Source of the DNA: Polaromonas sp.
GTDB lineage: Bacteria > Pseudomonadota > Gammaproteobacteria > Burkholderiales > Burkholderiaceae_C
DNA length: 64,000 bases
Assembly (NCBI GenBank): GCA_030683705.1
Contig: JAUXPP010000110.1
Location: 17,561-81,560 of the forward strand
Direction: 5' to 3'
Both the position numbers and the translations under genes were made by a program. Below the pieces are notes generated by a model. The model did not search any database. It worked only from the letters and a program-made list of their open reading frames with translations, and was not told where the DNA came from. The first letter of the stretch is position 1. The number at the start of each line of letters is the position of its first letter. Shown piece by piece: positions 1-10,959 of this stretch.

Positions 1-402
1 GTAATTGAAACAAGAAGTTACAGCAACTTGTTGTATTTAAACATAATTTCTACACGCCAAAAATCACAAATCGCCATGTTGTGCACCCATCGGCGACAAG
101 CGGCAATCAAGCCAGGTTCTGGTTGTCAGCGCGCCACAATCCGGGCGGTGCCCGCCAGGGTCAGCCCGCTGCCCAGCCGGTCAACAATGTGATGGTTTGC
201 TGTTGCCGAACAGCTGGATGCTGGGGCCCGCGAACAACGCCGCAGCCGCGGCCAAGATCCCGGACCGGGATTGAGCCGTGCGTCAGCGGTTGGGGCAAAG
301 AGGATGCTGAAGGAAAACGCCGTCCGGGCGGCACGCAGAGACCCCGCGCCGGACAATACCGCCACGCCGCCGGCATCCCGCCGGCAAGCGCTCAGCGCGC
401 GG
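1..402. other. Left-edge stretch without a convincing gene
   Basis: No reading frame here shows a recognisable protein family, and the frames that are open overlap one another on both strands as expected in GC-rich DNA. The first 80 bases are AT-rich and hold an imperfect inverted repeat (11-19 against 25-33, 8 of 9 positions paired, 5-base loop) followed by T-rich sequence, which could be an operator or a terminator for something outside the window. A minus-strand frame near 126-365 faintly resembles the C-terminal end of a LysE-type exporter, but it is too short and degenerate to call even as a pseudogene. Confidence 0.4.
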
Positions 403-1041
403 TCAGTGCAGCTTGCAGCCGGTTTTGGCCTGCAGCGCCTCCATGGTCACACCAGGCGCCAGTTCGACCACTTTCAATCCCTGCGGCGTGATATCCATCA
501 CGGCCAGGTCGGTGATGATGCGGTCGATCACCGCCTTGCCGGTCAGGGGCAGCGTGCATTCGGGCAGGATCTTGAAGTCCTCCGTGCCGTCCTTTTTCTT
601 CGCCACATGCTCCATCAGCACGATGCAGCGCTTGACGCCGGCGACCAGGTCCATCGCGCCGCCCATGCCCTTGACCATCTTGCCGGGAATCATCCAGTTG
701 GCCAGATCGCCCTTCTCGCTGACCTGCATCGCGCCCAGGATGCTCAGGTTGATCTTGCCGCCGCGGATCATGGCGAAGCTGTCATGGCTGCCAAAAATCG
801 ACGAGCCCTTGATGGTGGTGACGGTTTGTTTGCCGGCGTTGATCAGGTCGGCGTCGACCTCGTCTTCGGTCGGGAAGGCACCAATGCCCAGCATGCCGTT
901 TTCCGACTGCAGCCAGACTTCCTTGTCGGCCGGCACGAAGTTGGCCACCAGCGTCGGGATGCCGATGCCGAGGTTCACGTAAAAACCGTCTTCGAGTTCC
1001 TGGGCGGCACGCGCCGCCATTTGGTCTTGGGTCCAGGGCAT
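403..1041 (-). CDS. scoB: 3-oxoacid CoA-transferase subunit B
   Basis: Beta subunit (212 aa) of a class I CoA-transferase that moves CoA from succinyl-CoA to a 3-keto acid such as acetoacetate, acting with the ScoA product in the cytosol. The SENGMLG motif near residues 46-52 carries the catalytic glutamate (about Glu47) that forms the glutamyl-CoA thioester. The frame is open further upstream, but the start at 1041 gives the usual N-terminus [13 protein letters not shown] and lies one base beyond the scoA stop, the normal coupling for this pair. The sequence looks more like acetoacetate-type ScoB than 3-oxoadipate-type PcaJ, although substrate cannot be fixed from sequence alone. Confidence 0.93.
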   Translation of the reverse strand: MPWTQDQMAARAAQELEDGFYVNLGIGIPTLVANFVPADKEVWLQSENGMLGIGAFPTEDEVDADLINAGKQTVTTIKGSSIFGSHDSFAMIRGGKINLSILGAMQVSEKGDLANWMIPGKMVKGMGGAMDLVAGVKRCIVLMEHVAKKKDGTEDFKILPECTLPLTGKAVIDRIITDLAVMDITPQGLKVVELAPGVTMEALQAKTGCKLH

Positions 1042-1042
1042 A

Positions 1043-1744
1043 TCAGGCTTTCTCGGTGATGGTGCGTTTTTCGATGCGTTTTTCCGGGCTGGCATTGAGC
1101 ACGATGCGGTGCACGTAGATGCCCGGCAGGTGGATGTCGTCGGGCGCCAGTTCGCCGACCTCGACGATTTTTTCCACCTCGACGATGCAGACCTTGCCGG
1201 CCATCGCGGCCGCCGGGTTGAAGTTGCGCGCGGTGAGGTTGAAGCGCAGGTTGCCGGACTTGTCTGCCACGGCCGCCTTGACCAGCGCCACGTCGGGCAC
1301 CAGCGAGCGCTCCATCACGTAGGTTTCGCCATCGAATTCGCGCAATTCCTTGCCCTCGGCCACCTGGGTGCCAACACCGGTCTTGGTGAAAAAAGCCGGG
1401 ATGCCCGCGCCACCGGCGCGCAGCTTTTCGGCCAGCGTGCCCTGCGGCGTGAACTCGAGTGCCAGTTCACCGGCCAGGTACTGGCGCTCGAACTCCTTGT
1501 TCTCGCCGACGTAGCTGGAAATCATTTTTTTGATCTGGCGTGTCTCGAGCAATTTGCCCAGGCCGAAGCCGTCCACACCGGCGTTGTTGGAGATGACGGT
1601 CAGGTCCTTGGTGCCGCTGTCACGCAGCGCCTGGATCAGGGCCTCGGGGATGCCGCACAGGCCAAAACCGCCAACCGCCATCAACTGGCCGTCCTTGACG
1701 ACACCCTTGAGGGCCTCGGTAGCGGAGGGAAAAAGTTTATTCAC
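1043..1744 (-). CDS. scoA: 3-oxoacid CoA-transferase subunit A
   Basis: Alpha subunit (233 aa) of succinyl-CoA:3-ketoacid CoA-transferase; it binds CoA through the glycine-rich [10 protein letters not shown] stretch near the N-terminus. An upstream in-frame ATG exists at 1774, but the GTG at 1744 has a clear AGGAG ribosome site 8-9 bases before it and gives the family N-terminus [12 protein letters not shown]. It forms a two-gene operon with scoB and is divergent from a PAS-LuxR regulator, which makes that regulator the obvious candidate controller. Role: ketone body, short-chain acid or branched-chain amino acid end-product use. Confidence 0.93.
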   Translation of the reverse strand: MNKLFPSATEALKGVVKDGQLMAVGGFGLCGIPEALIQALRDSGTKDLTVISNNAGVDGFGLGKLLETRQIKKMISSYVGENKEFERQYLAGELALEFTPQGTLAEKLRAGGAGIPAFFTKTGVGTQVAEGKELREFDGETYVMERSLVPDVALVKAAVADKSGNLRFNLTARNFNPAAAMAGKVCIVEVEKIVEVGELAPDDIHLPGIYVHRIVLNASPEKRIEKRTITEKA

Positions 1745-1792
1745 AAAAAATCTCCTGGAGAACTTCCAACACACACTTCAAAACCGTACGAT

Positions 1793-1814
1793 ACTACTTA
1801 TCTTGATACGTAGT
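1793..1814. promoter_or_regulatory. Inverted repeat in the scoA/LuxR divergent promoter region
   Basis: ACTAC at 1793-1797 is mirrored by GTAGT at 1810-1814 with a 12-base spacer, inside an AT-richer stretch between the two divergent start codons. It could be the operator of the adjacent PAS-LuxR regulator, but a five-base arm is short and can occur by chance. Confidence 0.25.
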
Positions 1815-1854
1815 TATCCCTAAAGCTTAACCCTCAGTGCTTCTCACCGACCCC

Positions 1855-2409
1855 ATGGACATCGACTACCGGCTGGCCTTCAACATGGCACCGGTCGGGC
1901 TGGTGCTGTCCCGCAACCGCGGCATTGTCGACTGCAACCAGCACCTGTGTGAAATGTTCGGCGCCACGCGCGAACAACTCATCGGCCAGTCCTTCCAGAT
2001 TCTCTACCCCAGCGCCGACGAGTACGAGCGCATAGGCGCTCGCATGTTGCCCATCCTCAATGCCAAGGGCCACTACGCCGACGACCGCATCATGAAACGT
2101 GTGGACGGCCGTCTCAAGGGGGAAACCTTCTGGTGCCACGTCACCGGCCGGGCGCTCAACCGTGCCGCGCCGCACGAGTCCGGCATCTGGACCTTCGAGG
2201 ACCTGAGCTCACGCCGGCCGGTCAAGGCCGAACTGACCGCACGCGAACGCGAAGTCGCTGCGCACCTGATGGACGGCATGACCTCCAAGGAAATCGGCCG
2301 CGCCCTGGTGATCAGCCATCGCACCGTGGAAATCTACCGCGCACGCCTGATGCGCAAGTACAAGGCCTCCACCACCGCGGACCTGGTGCACAAGCTGATG
2401 GAAGGCTGA
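1855..2409 (+). CDS. PAS domain LuxR-family transcriptional regulator
   Basis: 184-aa single-component regulator. Residues about 1-115 form a PAS sensory domain (start MDIDYRLAFNMAPVGLVLSR, the typical PAS opening), and about 125-180 form a GerE/LuxR helix-turn-helix (LTAREREVAAHLMDGMTSKE followed by RTVEIYRARLMRKY). There is no receiver domain, so input is probably a ligand or redox cue sensed by PAS. A GTG at 1837 is an in-frame alternative start; neither start has a strong Shine-Dalgarno. It is divergent from scoAB across about 100 bases, so regulation of that operon is the simplest inference. Confidence 0.85.
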   Translation: MDIDYRLAFNMAPVGLVLSRNRGIVDCNQHLCEMFGATREQLIGQSFQILYPSADEYERIGARMLPILNAKGHYADDRIMKRVDGRLKGETFWCHVTGRALNRAAPHESGIWTFEDLSSRRPVKAELTAREREVAAHLMDGMTSKEIGRALVISHRTVEIYRARLMRKYKASTTADLVHKLMEG

Positions 2410-2424
2410 ACGACCGCCTGATTC

Positions 2425-2483
2425 GCTCTGTTTTTGATAGCTGCTTACGCAATCCGGACAAGGGCTGGAAGCAAAACAGCTTG
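2425..2483 (+). repeat. Dispersed Comamonadaceae-type short repeat, copy 1
   Basis: Copy of the family with core TTTGATAGCTGCTTACGC and the later AAGGGCTGGA block. It lies directly behind the LuxR-type gene and before the convergent carboxymuconolactone decarboxylase-family gene. Other clear copies occur at 6443, 14389, 20049, 29403, 30411, 37748, 44221 and 59129. Confidence 0.8.
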
Positions 2484-2500
2484 CAATCCGGCCGATGCGG

Positions 2501-2878
2501 TCAGGCCTTTTTCGGTCCGTCCACCACCTCGGCCGCCATCCGGAAGGCATCCACCGCGGCAGGTACGCCGCAGTACACCGCCGCATGCAGCAACACCTCC
2601 TGCAACTCGGCCGGCGTGACGCCGTTGTTCAGCGCGCCGCGCACATGGCCCTTGAGTTCATGCGGCTTGCCCAGCGCCGTCAGCATCGCGACGGTGATCA
2701 GGCTGCGTGTCTTGAGGTCCAGGCCGGGACGCTGCCACACATCACCCCAGGCCTTGGCGGTGATGTGCTCCTGGATGGGCCGCGTGAAATCCGTGGCATG
2801 GCCCAAAGCGCTGGCCACAAAATCCTCGCCCATCACCTGCCTGCGTGTGGCCAGGCCTTTTTCAAATGCCGCGTCCAT
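2501..2878 (-). CDS. Carboxymuconolactone decarboxylase family protein
   Basis: 125-aa protein of the CMD/AhpD-like fold, length typical of PcaC (4-carboxymuconolactone decarboxylase, about 130 aa). The frame runs open to 2983, but ATG 2878 has a GGAGAG ribosome site and yields the family start MDAAFEKGLATRRQVMG. Conserved features include TRSLITVAMLTALGKPHELK and a C-terminal LHAAVYCGVPAAVDAF. It lacks the CxxC of true AhpD peroxidases, which favours a decarboxylase-type role in the beta-ketoadipate pathway, yet no other pca gene is adjacent. It is divergent from katG, so a redox-related role is an alternative. Confidence 0.85.
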   Translation of the reverse strand: MDAAFEKGLATRRQVMGEDFVASALGHATDFTRPIQEHITAKAWGDVWQRPGLDLKTRSLITVAMLTALGKPHELKGHVRGALNNGVTPAELQEVLLHAAVYCGVPAAVDAFRMAAEVVDGPKKA

Positions 2879-2990
2879 GTGTCTCTCCGAAATGAAAGCG
2901 CCAGCATAACCCTGCCCGCTGCCGCCGCCCGTCGAGGTGATGCACAAGATTACCCGGTCAGCCGTCCGGCCAAACCGGGTCATTACATAA

Positions 2991-3027
2991 AACTATGAAT
3001 GCTATTTGAAACATTGAGTTGCCCTAT
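2991..3027. promoter_or_regulatory. Candidate OxyR binding site upstream of katG
   Basis: Four tetranucleotides occur with exact 7-base spacing: AACT (2991), CTAT (3002), ATTG (3013) and CTAT (3024). The OxyR consensus is ATAG-N7-CTAT-N7-ATAG-N7-CTAT, so quarters two and four match fully, quarter three differs by one base and quarter one is poor. It sits 60 bases before the katG start, the expected place for an activator site in a known OxyR target. It also lies in the divergent promoter region of the gene at 2501-2878. Confidence 0.5.
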
Positions 3028-3044
3028 CAAGCACGCACTCCTAG

Positions 3045-5273
<2,229 letters not shown>

Positions 5274-5367
5274 CCGTCAGGACCACCCCTGACGTCCCTG
5301 CGTTGGGCCCCGGCGCACCCGCGTCTGTTTCAGTCAGAAGGTCTAACTCCCCACTCCCAACCCCCCG

Positions 5368-5399
5368 CCCTTCCCTCGCCCCGCTGGGCGAGGGAAGGG
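5368..5399. repeat. Perfect 14-bp hairpin after katG
   Basis: CCCTTCCCTCGCCC and its exact reverse complement are separated by CGCT. It lies about 95 bases after the katG stop. There is no T-run directly after it, so it is not a canonical intrinsic terminator, though such a stable stem could block exonucleases or slow polymerase. It begins a 580-base gene-free stretch made largely of repeats. Confidence 0.6.
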
Positions 5400-5460
5400 A
5401 GCCTCATTTGGCCGCGTGCGCTGCGCTCGCGTGCAAACATGACGGTCTGTTGGGATTCCC

Positions 5461-5743
5461 GCAAGAGAAGCGCTACGCGCTTCTCTTGCTCCGGACTTTT
5501 GTCCCCGCATTGGTTTTCTGTCCCCCACCCGTCGGGCTGGGCCGAGGAGCGCAGACAAAAGCGGATCAGGGATCGCGATTGTCTGAGCCGAAGGCGAGTT
5601 CGAGCGAGACCCCGCTTTTGTCGAGCACCGCAGGTTGCCCCGGAGCGCAGCGCAGAGGACCCAGACCATCGGGTCGCCTTTTCTTTGGTGACTTTCTTTT
5701 GGCGAAGCAAAAGAAAGTTACTTGCCGCCGGGCAACCCCCGGC
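5461..5743 (+). repeat. Dispersed repeat with hairpin head, single-arm copy
   Basis: It starts with a perfect 13-bp hairpin (GCAAGAGAAGCGC, loop TAC, 5461-5489). From about 5520 it matches, with substitutions, each arm of the inverted element at 37901-38416. Landmarks are CCACCCGTCGG, GGTCGCCTTTTCTTTG, a second hairpin ACTTTCTTTTG/CAAAAGAAAGT at 5691-5718, and the end GCCGGGCAACCCCCGGC. Open frames inside it (for example one encoding LLLRQKKVTKEKATR on the minus strand) are repeat by-products, not genes. Confidence 0.8.
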
Positions 5744-5786
5744 TAACAGACGCGCACCAACTACCAAACGTCAAAGTAGCCGGAGA

Positions 5787-5814
5787 TGGACCCCGGATCC
5801 AGTCCGGGATGACA
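5787..5814. repeat. Short CCCGGATC-type palindromic repeat
   Basis: ACCCCGGATCCAGTCCGGGA followed by TGACA belongs to the common short palindromic repeats of Proteobacteria; a related copy (TCCCGGACTTGATCCGGGAT) is at 37826-37849. It lies between the larger repeat and the promoter region of the next gene. Confidence 0.6.
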
Positions 5815-5855
5815 GGCCGAACGTATCATCAAGCCCTATCGCATGGAGACACGAC

Positions 5856-6431
5856 ATGAGCACAAGATATCCCCTCCCCGACCTCAACACCCTGCCCGGC
5901 GACATCCAGGCCAAAATTCTGGAGGTGCAGGAAAAAGCCGGCTTTGTGCCCAACGTCTTCCTCGCGCTGGCGCGGCGTCCGGCCGAGTGGCGGGCGTTTT
6001 TTGCGTACCACGACGCGCTGATGCTGCGGGAAGAATCCGGGCTGTCCAAGGGCGACCGCGAGATGATTGTCACCACCACCAGCGCCGCCAACCAGTGCCT
6101 GTACTGCGTGGTGGCGCACGGTGCGCTGCTGCGGATTTACGAGAAGAAACCGCTGGTGGCCGACCAGGTGGCGGTGAACTACCGCAAGGCCGACATCACG
6201 CCGCGCCAGCGCGCCATGCTGGATTTCGCGATGAAGGTCTGCGAGCGCTCGCACGAGGTCGAAGAAGCCGATTTTGTTGCGCTGCAGGCGCACGGCTTCA
6301 ATGACGAGGACATCTGGGACATCGCGGCGATCACGGCATTTTTCGGCCTGTCCAACCGCATCGCCAGTTTTTCCGGCATGTTGCCCAACCCCGAGTTCTA
6401 CCTGATGGGGCGCGTGCCCAAGCAGAAATAG
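5856..6431 (+). CDS. AhpD-like peroxidase-related enzyme
   Basis: 191-aa member of the alkylhydroperoxidase AhpD-like/uncharacterised peroxidase-related family. The core motif is NQCLYCVVAHG, with Cys81, Cys84 and His88 placed as in AhpD, where the cysteine pair is redox active. The frame is open far upstream through repeat DNA, but ATG 5856 gives the family-typical start MSTRYPLPDLNTLPGDIQ. The position downstream of katG suggests a peroxide defence setting, although the 580-base repeat-filled gap argues against co-transcription. Confidence 0.85.
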   Translation: MSTRYPLPDLNTLPGDIQAKILEVQEKAGFVPNVFLALARRPAEWRAFFAYHDALMLREESGLSKGDREMIVTTTSAANQCLYCVVAHGALLRIYEKKPLVADQVAVNYRKADITPRQRAMLDFAMKVCERSHEVEEADFVALQAHGFNDEDIWDIAAITAFFGLSNRIASFSGMLPNPEFYLMGRVPKQK

Positions 6432-6442
6432 GGACCGGCATT

Positions 6443-6497
6443 CGCTATTACTTTGATAGCTGGCCACGCTTGCCCAGAAAGGGCTGGAGGCCGATTT
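6443..6497 (+). repeat. Dispersed short repeat, copy 2
   Basis: CGCTATTACTTTGATAGCTG is followed 21 bases later by AGGGCTGGAGGCCGATTTAA. It falls in the convergent gap between the AhpD-like gene and the thioesterase gene. Confidence 0.8.
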
Positions 6498-6514
6498 AAT
6501 GCATGAACGGACGC

Positions 6515-6934
6515 CTAGGTGACGATGGCCCGCATCCAGTCGGGCAAGGTGGCGGCCTTCTGGCTCGGAAAGTCCACCCAGATGGTGGTGGCGCCGCCCG
6601 CGGCGTAAATCACGCCGGGCTGGTCGCTGCGCTCCATCGTGCCCCAGGTCTCGAAGGTCGTGCGCCCCGGGTCGCTGGCGTACATCTTCACCAGCACATC
6701 GCCCGGGTACTCCAGCTGCTTGTAGAAATTGCAGAAGGCGTTGACGATGACCGGGCCCTCGCCCTTGGGGTCGGGCACGCAGCCGATCGAATACATCCAG
6801 TCGATGCGCACCGTCTCCAGGTAGCGGAAATAGCTGGCGTTGTTGACGTGGCCCATGGCGTCCATGTCGCCCCAGCGGATCGGCAGGCGCATCTCGAAGA
6901 CCAGCTTCTTGCTTTCGGGAATCTCGATTTTCAT
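6515..6934 (-). CDS. Acyl-CoA thioesterase, hotdog fold (4HBT/YbgC-like)
   Basis: 139-aa single hotdog-domain thioesterase that probably hydrolyses an acyl-CoA. The catalytic signature RWGDMDAMGHVNNASYFRYLE at residues 20-40 has the Asp25...Gly28-His29 arrangement of the 4-hydroxybenzoyl-CoA thioesterase family. The start at 6934 directly follows the SDR stop (14-base gap), so the two are probably co-transcribed, SDR first. A beta-oxidation or aromatic-CoA role is plausible with ETF-QO encoded divergently next door; the substrate is unknown. Confidence 0.88.
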   Translation of the reverse strand: MKIEIPESKKLVFEMRLPIRWGDMDAMGHVNNASYFRYLETVRIDWMYSIGCVPDPKGEGPVIVNAFCNFYKQLEYPGDVLVKMYASDPGRTTFETWGTMERSDQPGVIYAAGGATTIWVDFPSQKAATLPDWMRAIVT

Positions 6935-6948
6935 TGTTCGTCCGCAGC

Positions 6949-7731
6949 TCAGACGCCGAAGCCGTCGTCGGCGGCAATCACCGCGCCGTTGATGAAATGG
7001 CTCTGGCCGCTGGCCAGCATCACCAGCAACGCGTCCAGGTCCGCGGGTGTGCCGATGCGTTTGCGCGGCAGCATCTGCACCAGTTTTTTGCCCTGCTCGG
7101 TTTCCCAGTGGTGGTGGTTGATCTCGGTGTCGATATAGCCCGGGCAGATCGCGTTGACGTTGATGCCGAACTTGCCCCACTCCAGCGCCATGGCCCGCGT
7201 CATCTGCACCACGGCGGCCTTGCTCATGCAGTACACACCGATCTGCGGCAACACGCGCAGGCCGGCCATCGAGGCGATGTTGATGATGCGGCCGCCCGAG
7301 AATGCCCCCGGCGCCATGCCGCGCGAGCGCGCCAGCATGCGTTTGCCGACTTCCTGGCCGACAAAAAAAGCGCCCTTGACGTTGGTGTTGAAGATGAAGT
7401 CGTAGTCCTCCTCCCCGACGTCCTGCAGGCGCTGCGTGGTGCTGACGCCGGAGTTGTTGACCAGGATGTCGATGGGGCCGACCTCGGTCTCGGCGTGCGC
7501 CACCGCCGACTTGATGCTGGCGTGGTCCGTCACATCGAGCGACACCACATGCGCGTCGCCGCCCTCGGCCTCGATCTGCGCCCGCAGCTCCTTGAGCTTG
7601 TCCATGCGCCGGCTTGCCAGCACCACGGCCGCACCCGCGCGGCTCAGGGTTTTGGCAAACTGGGCGCCCAGGCCCCCCGAAGCACCTGTCACCAGTGCAA
7701 CCCTCCCCGACAAATCCATGCTGTAAGCCAT
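6949..7731 (-). CDS. Short-chain dehydrogenase/reductase (SDR)
   Basis: 260-aa classical SDR that uses NAD(P) to oxidise or reduce an alcohol/ketone. Cofactor motif TGASGGLG at 15-22, NNSG at 92-95, catalytic Ser154 and the Tyr167-x-x-x-Lys171 pair are all present. The C-terminal part has the PGYIDTEIN stretch typical of 3-hydroxyacyl-type SDRs. It heads an operon with the thioesterase and is divergent from ETF-QO, which fits a lipid or acyl-CoA task, but no specific substrate can be assigned. Confidence 0.9.
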   Translation of the reverse strand: MAYSMDLSGRVALVTGASGGLGAQFAKTLSRAGAAVVLASRRMDKLKELRAQIEAEGGDAHVVSLDVTDHASIKSAVAHAETEVGPIDILVNNSGVSTTQRLQDVGEEDYDFIFNTNVKGAFFVGQEVGKRMLARSRGMAPGAFSGGRIINIASMAGLRVLPQIGVYCMSKAAVVQMTRAMALEWGKFGINVNAICPGYIDTEINHHHWETEQGKKLVQMLPRKRIGTPADLDALLVMLASGQSHFINGAVIAADDGFGV

Positions 7732-7856
7732 GGCAAACTCCTTTCATCATTAGAGACAGGTGTCTGACTTGCGGCTGACCTTGGCAGAATAAAATCAGCT
7801 GCTGCACCGGCGGACACAGCCCACACCTTACGCAAACCATTATCAGCGAGCCCCAC

Positions 7857-9542
7857 ATGACCCACCAAGAAATCCTCGCCCAGTTCGGCCCCCGTGAAGC
7901 CATGGAATACGACGTGGTCGTGGTCGGTGGCGGCCCCGGCGGCCTGGCCACCGCCATCCGCCTGAAGCAGCTCGCCGCCGAAAAAGGCACGGAGCTGTCG
8001 GTGGTGGTGCTGGAAAAAGGCTCGGAGCCCGGCGCACACATCCTCAGCGGCGCCGTGATGGACCCCAAGGCCCTGACCGAGCTGATCCCCAACTGGAAAG
8101 AACTGGGCGCACCCCTGAACCAGGCCGTCACAGCCGACGAAGTGCTGTTCCTCAGCGAAACCGGCGCCACCAAAACCCCCGGCTTCCTGGTGCCCGAGTG
8201 TTTCCACAACGAAGGCAACTACGTCATCAGCCTGGGCAATGTGGTGCGCTGGCTGGCGCAGCAGGCCGAAAACCTCGGTGTCGAGATTTTCCCGGGCTTT
8301 GCGGCCGCCGAAGTGCTCTACAACGACGACGGTTCCGTCAAGGGCGTGGCCACCGGCAACCTCGGCGTCGGCAAGGACGGCCAGCCCAGCGACCATTTCC
8401 AGCTCGGCATGGAGCTGCATGGCAAGTACACCATCTTCGCCGAGGGCGCACGTGGCCATCTCGGCCGCCAGCTGATGGCGCAGTTCAAGCTCAACGAGGG
8501 CAAGGACCCGCAGGCCTACGCCCTGGGCGTGAAGGAACTCTGGGAAATCGACCCGGCCAAACACAAGCCCGGCCTGGTCGTGCACACCGCCGGCTGGCCC
8601 ATGGACAGCAAAACCTACGGCGGCGGCTTCATGTACCACCTCGAGGACAACAAGGTCACGCTGGGCCTGGTGGTCGGCCTCGACTACACCAATCCTTATC
8701 TCAGCCCCTTCGAGGAAATGCAGCGCTGGAAGACCCACCCCAGCATCAAGGCTTACCTCGAAGGTGGCAAACGCATCAGCTACGGCGCGCGCGCCATCAC
8801 GGCCGGCGGTCTGGTGAGCCTGCCCAAGACGGTGTTTCCCGGCGGTGCGCTGATCGGCTGTGAAGCCGGCTACCTGAATGCCGCGCGCATCAAGGGCAGC
8901 CATGCGGCGATCAAGACCGGCATGCTGGCCGCCGAAGCGGCTTACGAAGCCATCACGGCCGGTCGCCAGCACGACGAGCTCGCGGCCTACCCCGCAGCTT
9001 TCGAAAAAAGCTGGCTGTTTGCCGAGCTGCAGCAGTCGCGCAACTTCAAGCAGTGGTTCAAGAAAGGTGTTTACCTCGGATCCTTCATGACCGGCATCGA
9101 GCAGTGGCTGCTGCCCAAGCTCGGCATACGCAACCCGCCGTGGACCTTGCGCCGCACCATGGCCGACCACGCCATGCTCAAACCGGCGGCAGAGTGCGCG
9201 CAAATCGTCTACCCCAAGCCCGACAACAAGATCACCTTCGACCGCCTGAGCTCGGTGTTTGTCTCCAACACCAACCATGAAGAGCAGCAGCCGGCGCATC
9301 TGACGCTCAAGGACAACAGCGTGCCGGTCAACATCAATCTGGCCACCTACGCCGGGCCGGAAGCGCGTTATTGCCCGGCCGGTGTCTACGAGTTCGTGAA
9401 GAACCCGGACAACTCTGACCGCCTGCAGATCAACGCGCAGAACTGCGTGCACTGCAAGACCTGCGACATCAAGGACCCGACGCAAAACATCGTCTGGGTC
9501 ACGCCCGAAGGCGGCGGCGGGCCGAACTACAGCGGCATGTAA
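7857..9542 (+). CDS. Electron transfer flavoprotein-ubiquinone oxidoreductase
   Basis: 561-aa membrane-associated iron-sulfur flavoprotein that passes electrons from reduced ETF (from acyl-CoA and other dehydrogenases) to ubiquinone. The FAD-binding start VVVVGGGPGGLATAIRL is at about residues 22-38. The C-terminal ferredoxin-like part has the four [4Fe-4S] ligands Cys506, Cys530, Cys533 and Cys536 in CPAGVYE and NCVHCKTC. Length and motif order match bacterial and mitochondrial ETF-QO. It stands alone on the plus strand and is divergent from the SDR-thioesterase pair. Confidence 0.96.
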   Translation: MTHQEILAQFGPREAMEYDVVVVGGGPGGLATAIRLKQLAAEKGTELSVVVLEKGSEPGAHILSGAVMDPKALTELIPNWKELGAPLNQAVTADEVLFLSETGATKTPGFLVPECFHNEGNYVISLGNVVRWLAQQAENLGVEIFPGFAAAEVLYNDDGSVKGVATGNLGVGKDGQPSDHFQLGMELHGKYTIFAEGARGHLGRQLMAQFKLNEGKDPQAYALGVKELWEIDPAKHKPGLVVHTAGWPMDSKTYGGGFMYHLEDNKVTLGLVVGLDYTNPYLSPFEEMQRWKTHPSIKAYLEGGKRISYGARAITAGGLVSLPKTVFPGGALIGCEAGYLNAARIKGSHAAIKTGMLAAEAAYEAITAGRQHDELAAYPAAFEKSWLFAELQQSRNFKQWFKKGVYLGSFMTGIEQWLLPKLGIRNPPWTLRRTMADHAMLKPAAECAQIVYPKPDNKITFDRLSSVFVSNTNHEEQQPAHLTLKDNSVPVNINLATYAGPEARYCPAGVYEFVKNPDNSDRLQINAQNCVHCKTCDIKDPTQNIVWVTPEGGGGPNYSGM

Positions 9543-9651
9543 GTACCGGCCGGGGACGATCGCCCCGGGCCGGCCTCGCCGTGCGTCTTCCTCAAGACAC
9601 GGCTTTGCGCTATAAGGGAGCCAGACTCAACCGGAAGCTCCCCCTGTGCGC

Positions 9652-10959
9652 ATGGCCAAGCTGTATCAACGCAAGTGGCTGCTGATTCGCCTGCCGCTGG
9701 TACTGGCAGCCGTCGCGGTGGCGACCTGGCTGTGGGTCTGTGTCTGGCCCATGCCCCCCACACGCCTGAGCATCAGCACCGCCCAGACCGACGGCGCCTA
9801 CTACCTGCATGCCCAGCGTTACGCAGAAAAATTCGCCCAGCGTGGCGTGACGCTGGAGATCCTGAATTCCGCGGGTTCCGAGGAAAATCTCAGGCGGCTG
9901 CGCGAGCCGGAGGCGCCTGCCGACTTGGCCCTGATCCAGGGCGGCTTCGGCTACCTGGGTGCCTCCTTCGAGGGCATTGACCGCAGCCGCGTCCAGACCC
10001 TGGCCAATGTCGATGTCGAACCGGTGTGGCTGTTCTCCAGAAACCGTGAGATTGATTCGCTCAACCAGTTGCAGGGACTGCGCCTGGCCATCGGACCCGA
10101 AGGCAGCGGCCATCGCAAGGTCGCGCTCAAGCTGCTGGAGCAGGCGCGTATCGGCGACACCCAGTTGAGCCTGTCGCCACTGACAGGCAATGCCGCGGTG
10201 CAGGCCATGCGCCAGGGTGCGATCGATGCCGTGCTGATGGTGATCGCGCCGGAATCGGCTGCGTTGCAAAACATGCTCAGCGTGCCGGGCATCCAGATCG
10301 CCAACCTGAAAAAATCGGCGGCCATCACCGAACGCAACCCCTATCTCGAATCGCGCCTGCTGGCCATGGGCACACTGGACACCCGGCTGCCGCCGCGCGA
10401 CAGCACCCTGCTGACCACCTCGACCAGCCTGGTGGCGCGTGATGGCCTGCACCCGGCGCTGCAGCGGCTGGCGATTGCCGTCGCCATGGAAGTGCACGCC
10501 GCAGGCGGCCTGTTCCACCGGGCCGGCGACTTCCCGTCCTTGCGGCGCGTTGACTTTCCGACCTCGCCCCAGACCCGGGACACGCTGGCACACGGCCTGC
10601 CCTGGCTGGAACGGGTGCTGCCCTTCTGGTGGGCGCAGCTCGCGGGCCGCATCCTGCTGATCTGCCTGCCGCTGGTCCTGCTGGCCGCCTGCCTGATGCG
10701 GCTGATCCCGGCCTACCTGCGCTGGATGCTGGAGAGCCGCGTGAACCGCTGGTACGGCGAACTGAAGTTCATCGAGAACGACCTGTCCCAGCCGGAGCTG
10801 ACCGGGCTGGAGCTCGGCAAATTCCTGCAGCGCCTGAACAGCATCGACCAGGCCCTGCTGGCTTTCGCCACCCCCAAAGACCTGATTGCCCGCTGCTACA
10901 TGCTGCACCAGCACATCGAATTTGTGCGCCAGCGGCTTTACCGGATGCGCGGCCGATGA
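9652..10959 (+). CDS. TAXI family TRAP solute-binding protein, membrane anchored
   Basis: 435-aa TAXI-type (TRAP-associated extracytoplasmic immunogenic) ligand-binding protein. A hydrophobic segment at about residues 10-30 is followed by a binding domain opening STAQTDGAYYLHAQRYAEKF, and a second hydrophobic segment lies near 325-350 (ILLICLPLVLLAACLMRLI) with about 85 cytoplasmic residues after it. It is therefore an anchored protein with two membrane passes rather than a free periplasmic one. GTG 9646 is an alternative start. It overlaps the next gene by 4 bases (ATGA); no TAXI permease gene is nearby. Confidence 0.85.
   Translation: MAKLYQRKWLLIRLPLVLAAVAVATWLWVCVWPMPPTRLSISTAQTDGAYYLHAQRYAEKFAQRGVTLEILNSAGSEENLRRLREPEAPADLALIQGGFGYLGASFEGIDRSRVQTLANVDVEPVWLFSRNREIDSLNQLQGLRLAIGPEGSGHRKVALKLLEQARIGDTQLSLSPLTGNAAVQAMRQGAIDAVLMVIAPESAALQNMLSVPGIQIANLKKSAAITERNPYLESRLLAMGTLDTRLPPRDSTLLTTSTSLVARDGLHPALQRLAIAVAMEVHAAGGLFHRAGDFPSLRRVDFPTSPQTRDTLAHGLPWLERVLPFWWAQLAGRILLICLPLVLLAACLMRLIPAYLRWMLESRVNRWYGELKFIENDLSQPELTGLELGKFLQRLNSIDQALLAFATPKDLIARCYMLHQHIEFVRQRLYRMRGR

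Noticed and set aside
126..376. Possible decayed LysE-type exporter fragment on the minus strand
   Set aside because: Only a faint resemblance over about 20 residues; cannot be separated from chance.
5330..5767. Hypothetical proteins read from repeat DNA after katG
   Set aside because: The frames coincide with the dispersed repeat also found at 37901-38416 and have no independent support.
7689..9485. Nearly 600-codon open frame antisense to the ETF-ubiquinone oxidoreductase gene
   Set aside because: Composition-driven shadow; the plus-strand protein has full FAD and iron-sulfur motifs.
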